From positions 62,001 through 126,000 of the forward strand of contig NZ_AZEZ01000004.1 of the NCBI RefSeq assembly GCF_001434275.1: a DNA stretch of 64,000 nucleotides, in the 5' to 3' direction. Source of the DNA: Companilactobacillus mindensis DSM 14500 (lineage in GTDB: Bacteria; Bacillota; Bacilli; Lactobacillales; Lactobacillaceae). Below the pieces are notes generated by a model. It was not told where the DNA came from. It saw only the letters and a list, made by a program, of their open reading frames with translations, and searched no databases. Positions 52,785 to 60,570 of the stretch are shown in pieces; position 1 is the stretch's first letter; each line of letters begins with the position of its first letter. Both the position numbers and the translations under genes were made by a program.

Positions 52785-52886
52785 TGTTGTCATGTCCTCG
52801 GCAACTAGGTTCAAACTCATAGTTTGATACCATCCTTATATTTTTTTATATTACAAAGGCCGTCCACGTAGTGGATGGTCTTTTTT
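52785..52886 (+). ncRNA. Candidate small RNA with terminator
   Basis: An extended -10 promoter, TG-C-TATAAT (52770-52778), leads into ~100 bases with no coding capacity. The RNA would have a CAAACT-CAT-AGTTTG hairpin (52812-52826), then ACCATCC (52829-52835), and a final terminator GGCCGTCCAC/GTGGATGGTC plus six T (52858-52886). ACCATCC can instead pair with GGATGGT inside the terminator, so two folds compete. No -35 box is clear. Confidence 0.5.
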
Positions 52887-52937
52887 GTTATTCAAAAAAG
52901 CTGATAACCCCAAATGAAAGTTATCAGCTTTATTTAC

Positions 52938-53666
52938 TTAATTACGATTTTCTTTTTTTAATTCAGCGACTTCTTGACGTGTCAAATCACGATATTGACC
53001 TGATACTAAGCCTTCCAAAGTTAAAAAGTCATATCTCTCACGTGATAGTTTTTCAACTTTATGACCAACGGCATCAAACATATTCTTAACTTGATGGTTG
53101 TGGCCTTCGTGAATAATGATTCTTACCAATGACGTGTGCTTTTTCTTGTCTTTAGACATAACCGTCACTTTGGCCCGAGCGGAAGTATAGCCCTTCAACT
53201 TGATACCTTTTTCCAAGTGCTTGATCTCTTCAGTCGTCAGCACACCTTCGATCTTCGCAACATATGACTTGTCGACGTGATATCTAGGGTGCATCAAATG
53301 ATTAGCGAATTCACCATCATTGGTCAATAGCAACAAGCCTGATGTATCGTAGTCCAAACGACCGATTGGGTAAACTCGTTCACGGACGTCATCTTCCAAC
53401 AAATCTGTTACAACTTTACGATCTTTATTGTCAGTTACAGCTGAAATAACGCCACGTGGCTTGTACATCAAGATGTAACGTTTCTTTTCAGTTTCTAAAG
53501 GCATCCCGTCAACTTCGATCTTATCGCTGTGATCGACTTTAACACCCATCTCCGTCACGACTTTATTGTTAACTTTAACATGACCTTTGGCAATTAATTC
53601 TTCTGATTTACGACGTGAAGCCACACCGGCATCGGCCATGAACTTTTGTAATCTAACTTTCTCCAT
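52938..53666 (-). CDS. rluB: 23S rRNA pseudouridine synthase RluB
   Basis: A 242-residue enzyme that isomerises a uridine in 23S rRNA. The N-terminal S4 RNA-binding domain (RLQKFMADAGVASRRKSEELI near residues 4-24; core LQKFMADAGVASRRK) is followed by the catalytic motif RVYPIGRLDYDTSGLLLLTNDG (about 94-115; core GRLDYDTSGLLLL, with the catalytic Asp) and the RsuA/RluB-type NHQVKNMFDAVGHKV. It overlaps scpB by 14 bases and ends the rluB-scpB-scpA-ribT-xerD group. Cotranscription with segregation genes is usual in Firmicutes. Confidence 0.95.
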   Translation of the reverse strand: MEKVRLQKFMADAGVASRRKSEELIAKGHVKVNNKVVTEMGVKVDHSDKIEVDGMPLETEKKRYILMYKPRGVISAVTDNKDRKVVTDLLEDDVRERVYPIGRLDYDTSGLLLLTNDGEFANHLMHPRYHVDKSYVAKIEGVLTTEEIKHLEKGIKLKGYTSARAKVTVMSKDKKKHTSLVRIIIHEGHNHQVKNMFDAVGHKVEKLSRERYDFLTLEGLVSGQYRDLTRQEVAELKKENRN

Positions 53667-54198
53667 TTATCTCTCCTACTTTTGAATCATCCTCAAATTT
53701 TTCTATTGCTGGTAATTCCTTTAAACTCTTAATTCCAAAATAATCAAAGAATTCATCGGTCACGACATAGAGGTTTGGATGTCCGGGGACATTCTTCTTG
53801 CCGTTTTCCTTGATCAGTTTCCGCATCAACAACGTATTCAAACTACCGGAACTCTGTACGCCACGGATCTCATCGATCTCGATTCTGGTGATTGGTTGGC
53901 GATAAGCGATGATCGACAAGACTTCCAAAGCTGCTTGGCTGAGTTTGCTGCCTAAGCCAGATTTGAAATACTTCGTCAATAATTCACTGAATTCATTTTT
54001 AGTAACTAATTTATAGATTGAATTGTAATTGACTAATTGCACGCCTGAATCAGCATCCGTTAACAATTTAACTGTCAATTCTTCAATATTTTGTCGTAAA
54101 GCAGCACTGTCGATCTCCAACAATCCCGCTAGATCTTTTTCTTTGATACCTTGATCACCGGCCACGAACAACAAGGCCATTATCTTTGCTTGATACAC
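53653..54198 (-). CDS. scpB: Segregation and condensation protein B
   Basis: A 181-residue partner of ScpA and SMC in the condensin complex that organises and separates chromosomes. It has two winged-helix domains. Landmarks are LFVAGDQGIKEKDLAGLLEI at the start and LEVLSIIAYRQPITRIEIDEIRG near 88-110 (cores: SIIAYRQPITR, EIDEIRG), then LIKENGKK and LYVVTDEFFDYFGI. It follows scpA by two bases and overlaps rluB. All parts of a normal operon are present. Confidence 0.95.
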   Translation of the reverse strand: MYQAKIMALLFVAGDQGIKEKDLAGLLEIDSAALRQNIEELTVKLLTDADSGVQLVNYNSIYKLVTKNEFSELLTKYFKSGLGSKLSQAALEVLSIIAYRQPITRIEIDEIRGVQSSGSLNTLLMRKLIKENGKKNVPGHPNLYVVTDEFFDYFGIKSLKELPAIEKFEDDSKVGEINGES

Positions 54199-54200
54199 AT

Positions 54201-54926
54201 TTAATTCCTCAATTCAATAAATAATTCACTCTTAAAATCTGCCTGATCGACGGAAACGATTTGTTGACGAGCCAATTCCAAAATAGCCATAAAATCCGTA
54301 ACGATCTCTTCAATATTGTGGTTGAGTTTCAACAACGATTTGAAAGTCATCTTTTTAGCGGTCTTTAACTTAGCCATGATATTGTCCGTAGCATCTTCGA
54401 TCGACAGTGTCTCATTTTCAATCGTCTCGGTTTCTGGTTGGTGATATTTTTCAGTCCGCAATAACTCAGCATAAGTGGCAGCCAAATCGTCCAAAACGAC
54501 TGAACCTGGTTTTAAGAACTGATCTAATTGTTGACTAGGAACACTGGGTTCTTTGTCGAATTGCTGCTTACGAACTTGTTCTTTTTCTTCGAAATAAGCG
54601 GCTACTCGCTTGTACGTTTGATAAGTCAATAATTGTGAAACCAACTCATCACGCGGGTCGTCACTCTCTAAATCGTCGGCGATTTCATCAGGTGCTTGGG
54701 GCAAAAGCATTTTACTCTTGATCGACATCAAAGTCGACGCCATGACTAAATAATCACCGGCAATGTCTAATTGCAAGACTTTCATACTCTGTAAGTAATC
54801 GATGTATTGTTGCGTGATCTGAGCAATCGGAATGTCGTAAATATCGACTTTGGACTCTTTGATCAAATGCAGCAATAAGTCGATTGGTCCTTCAAAATCA
54901 GTTAATACTAAATTTAATTTTTGCAT
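54201..54926 (-). CDS. scpA: Segregation and condensation protein A
   Basis: A 241-residue kleisin that bridges SMC heads. The N-terminal SMC-binding part includes FEGPIDLLLHLIKESKVDI and YDIPIAQITQQYIDYL. A mid-region acidic linker (PDEIADDLESDDPRDEL) precedes the C-terminal winged helix (MTFKSLLKLNHNIEEIVTDF). The ATG overlaps the ribT stop (TAATG), and scpB follows at once. The order xerD-ribT-scpA-scpB-rluB is conserved in lactobacilli. Confidence 0.95.
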   Translation of the reverse strand: MQKLNLVLTDFEGPIDLLLHLIKESKVDIYDIPIAQITQQYIDYLQSMKVLQLDIAGDYLVMASTLMSIKSKMLLPQAPDEIADDLESDDPRDELVSQLLTYQTYKRVAAYFEEKEQVRKQQFDKEPSVPSQQLDQFLKPGSVVLDDLAATYAELLRTEKYHQPETETIENETLSIEDATDNIMAKLKTAKKMTFKSLLKLNHNIEEIVTDFMAILELARQQIVSVDQADFKSELFIELRN

Positions 54927-55312
54927 TAATTCGTTTCTTTCATATCTTTTTCAAGTTTTTCCTTATTCTGACGCCAATGTTTGAGTTGATCGCTCAAATT
55001 GAAATTGCCTAAGATGACATAATCCGGAAACTTCTGTTGAATATCATCGAAGATCTTAAAAATATTGCTCTGGGAACGGTACGAAGGATTCAAGGAAATA
55101 TATTCAATGAAAACTGTCTTTTTAGAAAAAGACAAGGCAACGATCCCAGAATAATCTTCAATGTTGCTCTTCCACAAGTAAAGCTGCCGGTTTTCATCTT
55201 CAGAATACAACTTCAGCTCTTGTTCTAAATTGTTCAAGTCTTTGAAATCACTTATATAAGACAAAAAGCCCATAGCGATTTTTTTGTTCTCATCACTATA
55301 TTTGTTAAGCAT
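54926..55312 (-). CDS. ribT: RibT-like GNAT-family protein
   Basis: A 128-residue protein resembling Bacillus RibT, a small GNAT-fold protein encoded near riboflavin and scp genes. The start is the ATG at 55312, supported by GAGGAGG upstream; longer starts overlap xerD. It has KIAMGFLSYISDF near the N-terminus, the beta-strand run YSGIVALSFSKKTVFIEYISL (core GIVALSF, VFIEYISL), and the acetyl-CoA loop region PSYRSQSNIFKIF. The activity is not proven. It lies between xerD and scpA with coupled codons on both sides. Despite the name there is no evidence that it makes riboflavin here. Confidence 0.75.
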   Translation of the reverse strand: MLNKYSDENKKIAMGFLSYISDFKDLNNLEQELKLYSEDENRQLYLWKSNIEDYSGIVALSFSKKTVFIEYISLNPSYRSQSNIFKIFDDIQQKFPDYVILGNFNLSDQLKHWRQNKEKLEKDMKETN

Positions 55313-55322
55313 AACAACCTCC

Positions 55323-56243
55323 TCAAGCTCTAGGGAACGATTCATTGTAAACTTGTTTCATCCGGGTTTTGTTAATGTGCGTGTAGATCTGGGTCGTCGA
55401 AATATCGGAGTGTCCCAATAATTCTTGAACGACTCGCAGATCGGCACCATTTTCCAGCAGATTAGTCGCAAAAGAATGACGCAACGTGTGTGGCGTAACG
55501 TCTTTTTTGATGCCCACTTGAGCGATGTATTTTTTGATCATTCGCCAAATCGACTGACGGGTCAACTTTTTACCACGGAAGTTCAAAAAGACTTCTTTTT
55601 GCTGACCATATTTTTCCACTAATTGCTGGCGCGTTTCTGCAAAGTATTTTTTCAACCAAGTAATGGCTGTATCGCCGATTGGCAACAGTCTTTCCTTGTC
55701 GCCTTTGCCCAACGTTTTGATCAAACCCAAGTCCAAATGCAGGTCATCCATACTCAAATTGACTAGCTCGCTGACCCGCAAACCGGTCGCATACATCACT
55801 TCAAAAATCGTCCGATCTCTGATGCCTAAAGGCTTTGAAATATCTGGCGATTCGATCAGTGAATTAACTTCATCCATCGACAAAACCACTGGCAAATGAG
55901 TCCCCTTCTTAGGAGCATCCAGTTCGTTCATTGGATTAGCGTGGATCTTATCAACTAATTCCATCCACTGATAAAATTTTCGTAAAGATGAAAACATCCG
56001 CATCTGTGACGTTTTGGATTTTTCTGCTTTATCCTGACTGGCAAAAAATTGCGTCACGACAAAATGATCTTCCGGATAGAAGGTCATTTTTTTATTCTCT
56101 AAAAAACTGCTGAATTCCAAGAGATCTTGTTGATATGAGACGATCGTATTCTTGGAAAGTCCCCGATCCAATCGCAAATAACGTGCGTAATCGGCAATGG
56201 TATCACGCATCTCTTGATTCTTGATCGATAATTTATCACTCAT
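55323..56243 (-). CDS. xerD: Tyrosine recombinase XerD
   Basis: A 306-residue recombinase that resolves chromosome dimers with XerC at dif. Catalytic residues are R in ATGLRVSELVNLS, K in TLGKGDKERLLP, the HxxR of TPHTLRHSFATNL, H of LLGHSDISTTQ and Y of IYTHINKTR. The N-terminal core-binding domain (YARYLRLDRGLSKNTIVSYQ) is complete. It is the second full Xer protein in the window, besides xerC. Its position near scpA/scpB suits the same process. The ribosome site region contains GAGGTGAT. Confidence 0.95.
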   Translation of the reverse strand: MSDKLSIKNQEMRDTIADYARYLRLDRGLSKNTIVSYQQDLLEFSSFLENKKMTFYPEDHFVVTQFFASQDKAEKSKTSQMRMFSSLRKFYQWMELVDKIHANPMNELDAPKKGTHLPVVLSMDEVNSLIESPDISKPLGIRDRTIFEVMYATGLRVSELVNLSMDDLHLDLGLIKTLGKGDKERLLPIGDTAITWLKKYFAETRQQLVEKYGQQKEVFLNFRGKKLTRQSIWRMIKKYIAQVGIKKDVTPHTLRHSFATNLLENGADLRVVQELLGHSDISTTQIYTHINKTRMKQVYNESFPRA

Positions 56244-56255
56244 AAATTATCACCT

Positions 56256-57125
56256 CTATTTGAGATAAGTGTAGCCATCTTTTTGTTCGATCTTACGTTG
56301 CTTCATCAAATTACCCAGAGCACGCTTAAAACTAGCCTTACTGATACCAAAATATTCTTTGATGTCATCGGGACTGCTTTTATCGGTATAAGGCATTTTC
56401 TTGTCGATCGAGTGTTCCAAAACGGCCACGATCATTTGAGCATCCGGAGTGATCTCTTCGTAAGCACGTGGCTTCATTGAAAGATTTAGTCGACGGTGAC
56501 TTGAACCAATGACACGAGCCTTAACGTGTTGACCAATGTGCAATGGTTCACCTTGTTCGTCAGTGTAAATAAAGCCCATGTAATAACTCTCAGTCATTAC
56601 AAATGCTCCTGACTCTCTGATAGCGATGACTGTTCCCTCTTCATCCTTGTTCATCAATTGTTTCAATTCTGAATCAGGACTACGAGCAATCTGCGTGTAA
56701 AGTTCAATATCAGCTAGTTTACCCCACAAACGTCCCTTGTGATCGATGTCGAGCGTCACCATCAAACTGTCGCCGACCTTAGGCCATTCGTTGTGTTCCA
56801 ATGGCAAATCGTCCAAAGATACTACATAGTCCTTATCTTCCAAACCAACGTTGACGAAAACACCCAAGTCAGTTCTGACATTAGTTACTTCCGCAAAATC
56901 CCAAACACCTTTCGTCACAAAAGGCATAACTGTCGTCATTTTGTTCTTGTGAGCTTGATTCTCGTAAAGAAAACCAGCAACCTCATCACCTAATTCGGGA
57001 ATCTCGGTCAATTCATCTAAATCTAAAGCAAACGTATATCCTTCGATCTGTACGAATGCTTCATCCTTGTTAAGATCAGTTACCGTTCCAGGTAAAACCT
57101 CACCATACATTTCACTTATTTCCAT
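56256..57125 (-). CDS. cvfB: S1-domain RNA-binding protein, CvfB family
   Basis: A 289-residue protein with three S1/OB-type folds and a C-terminal winged-helix domain, as in Staphylococcus CvfB and Bacillus YitL. Landmarks are VTDLNKDEAFVQIEGYTFAL, FVNVGLEDKDYVVSLDDLPL, KLADIELYTQIARSPDSEL, the third S1-like EGTVIAIRESGAFVMTESYY, and the final helix region SKASFKRALGNLMKQRKIEQ. In its family it binds RNA and affects virulence genes or translation. The ATG has GGTGA just upstream. It is monocistronic before xerD. Confidence 0.92.
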   Translation of the reverse strand: MEISEMYGEVLPGTVTDLNKDEAFVQIEGYTFALDLDELTEIPELGDEVAGFLYENQAHKNKMTTVMPFVTKGVWDFAEVTNVRTDLGVFVNVGLEDKDYVVSLDDLPLEHNEWPKVGDSLMVTLDIDHKGRLWGKLADIELYTQIARSPDSELKQLMNKDEEGTVIAIRESGAFVMTESYYMGFIYTDEQGEPLHIGQHVKARVIGSSHRRLNLSMKPRAYEEITPDAQMIVAVLEHSIDKKMPYTDKSSPDDIKEYFGISKASFKRALGNLMKQRKIEQKDGYTYLK

Positions 57126-57337
57126 TTTTCACCATACTCTTTATATTCGTATTTAATCATTTCTTATTTTACCTTATCGGCAATGTTACATAAAACCTTT
57201 TTCACAATTAATTTTGAATATTTTTTAAAAACCTTCACTTTCCACCTCACTCTTTAGATAAAAATATTTATAAAATTTAGTCTTTTTAAAAAAACAAGAT
57301 TGAATTTTTAAAATAAAAGTGAAATACTAATTCTTGT

Positions 57338-57351
57338 AGAAAACGTTTACA
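57338..57351 (+). promoter_or_regulatory. Probable cre site of the alcohol dehydrogenase gene
   Basis: AGAAAACGTTTACA differs from the ideal palindromic cre (TGTAAACGTTTACA) at two positions. It lies at the start of the transcript, between a weak promoter (TTGAAT at 57300, 17 bases, AATACT) and the ribosome site, so CcpA could repress. Inferred from sequence. Confidence 0.55.
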
Positions 57352-57373
57352 ATTATTGGAAGAGGGATTAGTT

Positions 57374-58495
57374 ATGAAAATTAAAGCTGCTGTAGTTGAT
57401 AAAGTTAATGATCCATTTGTAATCAAAGATGACGTCGAATTGGCTGATATGACCGACGATGGTCTCCAAGTCAAAGTCGTTGCTTCAGGTATTTGCCACT
57501 CTGATGAAGCTCTTCGTAAAGGCGATGCTGGTTTTACCTTCCCTGTTGTTTTAGGACACGAAGGTTCCGGTATTGTTGAAAAAGTTGGTAAGAACGTTAC
57601 TAACTTCAAACCTGGCGATCACATCATTATGTCATTCTATTCTTGTGGCGAATGTGACAATTGTTTGAAAGGTAAACCTACCCAATGTCGTAAGTATGCC
57701 GCTTCAAACTTATCTGGTACACGTCCTGACGGTTCTGACCACTTTACTGAAGATGGCCACCACGTCAGTGATATGTTCAATCAATCATCATTCACTACCC
57801 ACACCGTTATCGACAAGAGAAATGCCGTTAAAGTACCTAAGGACCTAGATTTGAGAAAGCTCGGACCTTTGGGCTGTGGCTACGTAACTGGTTCAGGAAC
57901 GGTCTTCAATACTCTCCAACCAAAACCTGGTGACACGATTGCTGTCTTCGGTACTGGTGCTGTTGGTTTGGCTGCCATGATGGCTGGTAAGATCTCCGGC
58001 TGTGTCAATGTTATCGCGGTTGATATCGTTGATTCACGTTTGGAATTAGCTAAGAAGATGGGTGCTACTGACGTCGTTAATAGTAAGAACGAAGATGCTG
58101 TCGAAGCTATCAAGAAGATCACTGGAGGTCTAGGCGTTGATTGGGCCGTTGATACAACCGGTGTAGCTAAAGTTATGACCGATTCAATCGCTGCCTTGAC
58201 ACAAGGCGGTACAACAGCCACAATCGCCGTTACACCACACAACATCGACATTTCAACTTGGAACGATCTCTGTGTCGACGACAAGAAGATCGTTGGGGTC
58301 AACATGGGTGACTCAATTCCTCAAGTTGATATTCCTCGCTTGATCAAGTTCTATCAAATGGGTGTCTTCCCATTCGACTTGACTGAAAAGTTCTATGACT
58401 TCGACCAAATCAACGAAGCCGACGCTGCTTCAGTTAGTGGTGAAACGATCAAACCTATTTTGATCATTGATAAAGATTATCAACCAGAAGCTTAA
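57374..58495 (+). CDS. Zinc-dependent alcohol dehydrogenase (medium-chain, aryl-alcohol type)
   Basis: A 373-residue oxidoreductase. The catalytic zinc ligands are GICHSDEALRKG and GHEGSGIVEKVG (Cys, His-Glu) and the third cysteine in GPLGCGYVTGSG. The structural zinc site has four cysteines (SCGECDNCLKGKPTQC). The NAD fold is AVFGTGAVGLAAMMAGKISG with the ligand acid in IAVDIVDSRLELA. The start is the ATG at 57374, with AGAGGG upstream. This subfamily oxidises alcohols such as benzyl or coniferyl alcohol; the physiological substrate is uncertain. A cre site upstream suggests repression by sugar. Confidence 0.92.
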   Translation: MKIKAAVVDKVNDPFVIKDDVELADMTDDGLQVKVVASGICHSDEALRKGDAGFTFPVVLGHEGSGIVEKVGKNVTNFKPGDHIIMSFYSCGECDNCLKGKPTQCRKYAASNLSGTRPDGSDHFTEDGHHVSDMFNQSSFTTHTVIDKRNAVKVPKDLDLRKLGPLGCGYVTGSGTVFNTLQPKPGDTIAVFGTGAVGLAAMMAGKISGCVNVIAVDIVDSRLELAKKMGATDVVNSKNEDAVEAIKKITGGLGVDWAVDTTGVAKVMTDSIAALTQGGTTATIAVTPHNIDISTWNDLCVDDKKIVGVNMGDSIPQVDIPRLIKFYQMGVFPFDLTEKFYDFDQINEADAASVSGETIKPILIIDKDYQPEA

Positions 58496-58502
58496 TAAAA
58501 CT

Positions 58503-58554
58503 TAAAAGATGGTTCAATCCGGGAGTTATGACCTGAATTGAACCATCTTTTTAT
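58503..58554. terminator. Terminator between adh and the HAD gene
   Basis: AAAGATGGTTCAAT and ATTGAACCATCTTT arms with an 18-base loop and T runs on both strands. It serves both convergent genes. Confidence 0.88.
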
Positions 58555-58588
58555 TTCTCTAATACTAACGAATATTTCTCGTTACCTA

Positions 58589-59353
58589 TTATTTTTCTAA
58601 AATATATTTTTCAATAGTGGCACTAACGCCATCATGGTCATTGTCGAGTGTCTCCACATCACAAGCTTGTTTAATATTATCGTTGGCATTACCCATTGCA
58701 ATACTCAAACCAGCCACTTTCATCATCGGTAGATCATTGTCCATATCGCCAATTGCCGCCACTTGGTTTGGTTTTAACTTCAAATACTTGATCAAATGCT
58801 CCAAAGCGGTACCTTTGTTGACATTCTTAGGACAAAGCTCAACTTCTTTAGGACTTGTTTTGACTACAAAGTAGTCAGAATCGTATTGTTCATGTAAAAA
58901 TTCTGCCCACTTGGCAATTTTTCCCTTATGACCGCTCACTAAGAACTTTAAAATACTTAGTTTTGGCTGTAGCATTCGTTTCTCAGTCCAGTCCTGATCA
59001 CTGTCATAGAGATTGCCCTTTGTATCGATCAAGTGATAGTTGATCTTATTAGCAAACAAAGTCTGAGCAATATCGGTACACTCTTGATTACGCAAAACTT
59101 TTTGATAAATGACTTTGCCACTATCGTCTTGAATCATGCTGCCACCATAGTCGATAATATATTGATCCGTCTGATTCAAACCTAATTCTTTAGCAAAAAC
59201 CAGAGCTTCTTTATAAGGACGCCCAGTACAAATGACGATTTGTGTTCCCTGTTTGACGGCCTCAGTAACTGCCTGTTTATTAGCTGCAGAAATTTTACTC
59301 TTACTATTTAATAAAGTGCCATCCATATCGATAGCAATTAATTTATAATTCAT
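58589..59353 (-). CDS. HAD-superfamily Cof-type phosphatase
   Basis: A 254-residue sugar-phosphate phosphatase of class IIB. Motif I is LIAIDMDGTLLNSKSKI, motif II is VICTGRPYKEAL, the lysine is in NVNKGTALEHLI, and motif IV is AIGDMDNDLPMM. It closely resembles the other Cof-type gene at 28185, but motif details differ, so they are independent members. The ATG has an AGAGGTA ribosome site. No operon partner is seen; it converges on adh. Confidence 0.9.
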   Translation of the reverse strand: MNYKLIAIDMDGTLLNSKSKISAANKQAVTEAVKQGTQIVICTGRPYKEALVFAKELGLNQTDQYIIDYGGSMIQDDSGKVIYQKVLRNQECTDIAQTLFANKINYHLIDTKGNLYDSDQDWTEKRMLQPKLSILKFLVSGHKGKIAKWAEFLHEQYDSDYFVVKTSPKEVELCPKNVNKGTALEHLIKYLKLKPNQVAAIGDMDNDLPMMKVAGLSIAMGNANDNIKQACDVETLDNDHDGVSATIEKYILEK

Positions 59354-59405
59354 AATTTTCTACCTCTGATCTGACTTACTACTAATATTATAATTCAGTT
59401 GCACC

Positions 59406-59438
59406 AAAAAATCCCTGATCTGAATGACCAGGGATTCT
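59406..59438 (-). terminator. Terminator of the 47-residue peptide gene
   Basis: AATCCCTG and CAGGGATT arms and a T run on the minus strand. It abuts the stop codon at 59440, which supports the small gene as real. Confidence 0.75.
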
Positions 59439-59439
59439 T

Positions 59440-59583
59440 TTACAACATCGCTTTGACAACCGTCTTGACGAGATCTGTATATTGATAAACGAACACGATT
59501 ACGTTACAACTTAACAAAATTAACAAAAAAGCTATATTATGATTCAACTTCTGACTAGCCTTCAATTCATTGCGCCGCTGCAT
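59440..59583 (-). CDS. 47-residue single-span membrane peptide
   Basis: Small gene. Translation from the ATG at 59583 gives a basic N-terminus (MQRRNELKASQKLNHN), one membrane segment (IAFLLILLSCNVIVFVYQY) and a short tail ending KAML. A GTG at 59592 is an alternative start with AGGTG upstream. The stop is followed within two bases by a terminator. It is like the peptide at 35352-35474 in size and topology but not in sequence. The family is unknown. The role could be regulation of a membrane protein or of envelope stress, which is speculation. Confidence 0.55.
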   Translation of the reverse strand: MQRRNELKASQKLNHNIAFLLILLSCNVIVFVYQYTDLVKTVVKAML

Positions 59584-59808
59584 CCTTGTCACTATCCACA
59601 CCTACTTGTTAAATGAATTTATAAATTAATATGTATATACTATCATATATTCATTTAATATATTAATTATGATGAAAAAGTATCATTATTGAACTATATT
59701 AATTTACCAATTACATTTTTGTTTCGGTAGAAAATAATAGTTACCATTCCATAAATATGATTAAATATTTATAAGCGATAATTAATTCAATTTTTGGAGG
59801 ATACCCGT

Positions 59809-60222
59809 ATGAACCATCTGAAAGCAACAGCCTTAATTTTAACTGCCGCTCTTCCTTTAACAACATTCCCCATCGTTAATACTAATAATGTTCAAGCAGC
59901 AACCGTCGCCAAGAAACATACTAAACATACATACACCGGTACTGGCAGTGGTTCGCTCAAGAGATTAAAAAAGACCGCCTACCATTCAAAAAACACAAAA
60001 GGCAAGCTTTATAAAGCCACTTTTATGGCTGATAAATCGACAGTGACCTTAACCGAAAAAGCGACTCTCGGTCAATACAACACTACTTGGTATGTAACTA
60101 AGAAGATTTCTGTTAAGATCCACCACGGCAAGGAACGTACTTACTATTACATTACTTCCAGTGATAAAAAAGTTTCCGGTTGGACTTGGAGTGGCAACTT
60201 ACAAAAGGGTAAATTGAAATAA
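59809..60222 (+). CDS. Secreted small basic protein
   Basis: A 137-residue protein with a signal peptide (MNHLKATALILTAALPLTTF, likely cut after NNVQA) and a mature part of ~100 residues rich in K, T and S. The mature part has a beta-type pattern: YKATFMADKSTVTLTEK, then TTWYVTKKISVKIHHGKERT and YYYITSSDKKVSGWTWSG. I do not recognise a family; the alternating hydrophobic pattern suggests a small wall- or surface-associated fold. The ATG at 59809 has a GGAGG ribosome site. It is monocistronic with a hairpin after the stop. Confidence 0.7.
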   Translation: MNHLKATALILTAALPLTTFPIVNTNNVQAATVAKKHTKHTYTGTGSGSLKRLKKTAYHSKNTKGKLYKATFMADKSTVTLTEKATLGQYNTTWYVTKKISVKIHHGKERTYYYITSSDKKVSGWTWSGNLQKGKLK

Positions 60223-60230
60223 TTCTAAAG

Positions 60231-60258
60231 ATAGGTCATCCATTTTTGGGTGACCTAT
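60231..60258 (+). terminator. Hairpin after the secreted protein gene
   Basis: ATAGGTCA and TGACCTAT perfect arms with a 12-base loop. The T run is weak. A second hairpin (CACGG/CTGTG followed by TTTTTTT, ~60352-60377) may help. Confidence 0.45.
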
Positions 60259-60388
60259 TAATGTATCTAAATAATTGTATGTAACTAAGATTCAGAAAGG
60301 ACCAAATACAATTGGGTTTCTAAACTCTTTTTTATTGATTAAGTTATGAGACACGGTTATGCTGTGGTTTTTTTAGATTTTTAAATGT

Positions 60389-60405
60389 ATGTTTTCGTAA
60401 AACAT
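60389..60405. repeat. Dispersed palindrome, copy 3
   Basis: ATGTTTT CGT AAAACAT, identical to the copy at 805-821. It lies in a 350-base interval without a gene, between the secreted protein and the DUF4931 gene. The rest of that interval is AT-rich; a GTGGTT/AACCAC pair near 60475-60512 is the only other structure I see. Confidence 0.5.
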
Positions 60406-60534
60406 TTATGTTCACTAATAAACAAATTTCAAATATACTTTTCCCCTCTTTAAAAGACAGTTTTCGTTCATAAAGTGGTTTAAGGTTACATAAGAATTTT
60501 TATCGAACCACCTCTTGAATAAAAATAATTAAAT

Positions 60535-60561
60535 CAAAAAAGCTAGAGATTTTCCTCTAGC
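60535..60561 (-). terminator. Terminator of the GalT-like gene
   Basis: GCTAGAG-GAAAAT-CTCTAGC stem followed by TTTTTT on the minus strand, 9 bases after the stop. Confidence 0.85.
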
Positions 60562-60570
60562 CTAGTCGAA

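Noticed and set aside
52801-52826. tRNA-like T-arm (GGTTCAAAC)
   Set aside because: The flanking bases do not form the T-stem and no acceptor or anticodon arm can be folded.
52785-52886. Type I toxin-antitoxin (Fst/par) locus
   Set aside because: The minus-strand mini-frame here (21 residues) has no membrane segment and no Fst motif, and the terminator is not placed as in par loci.
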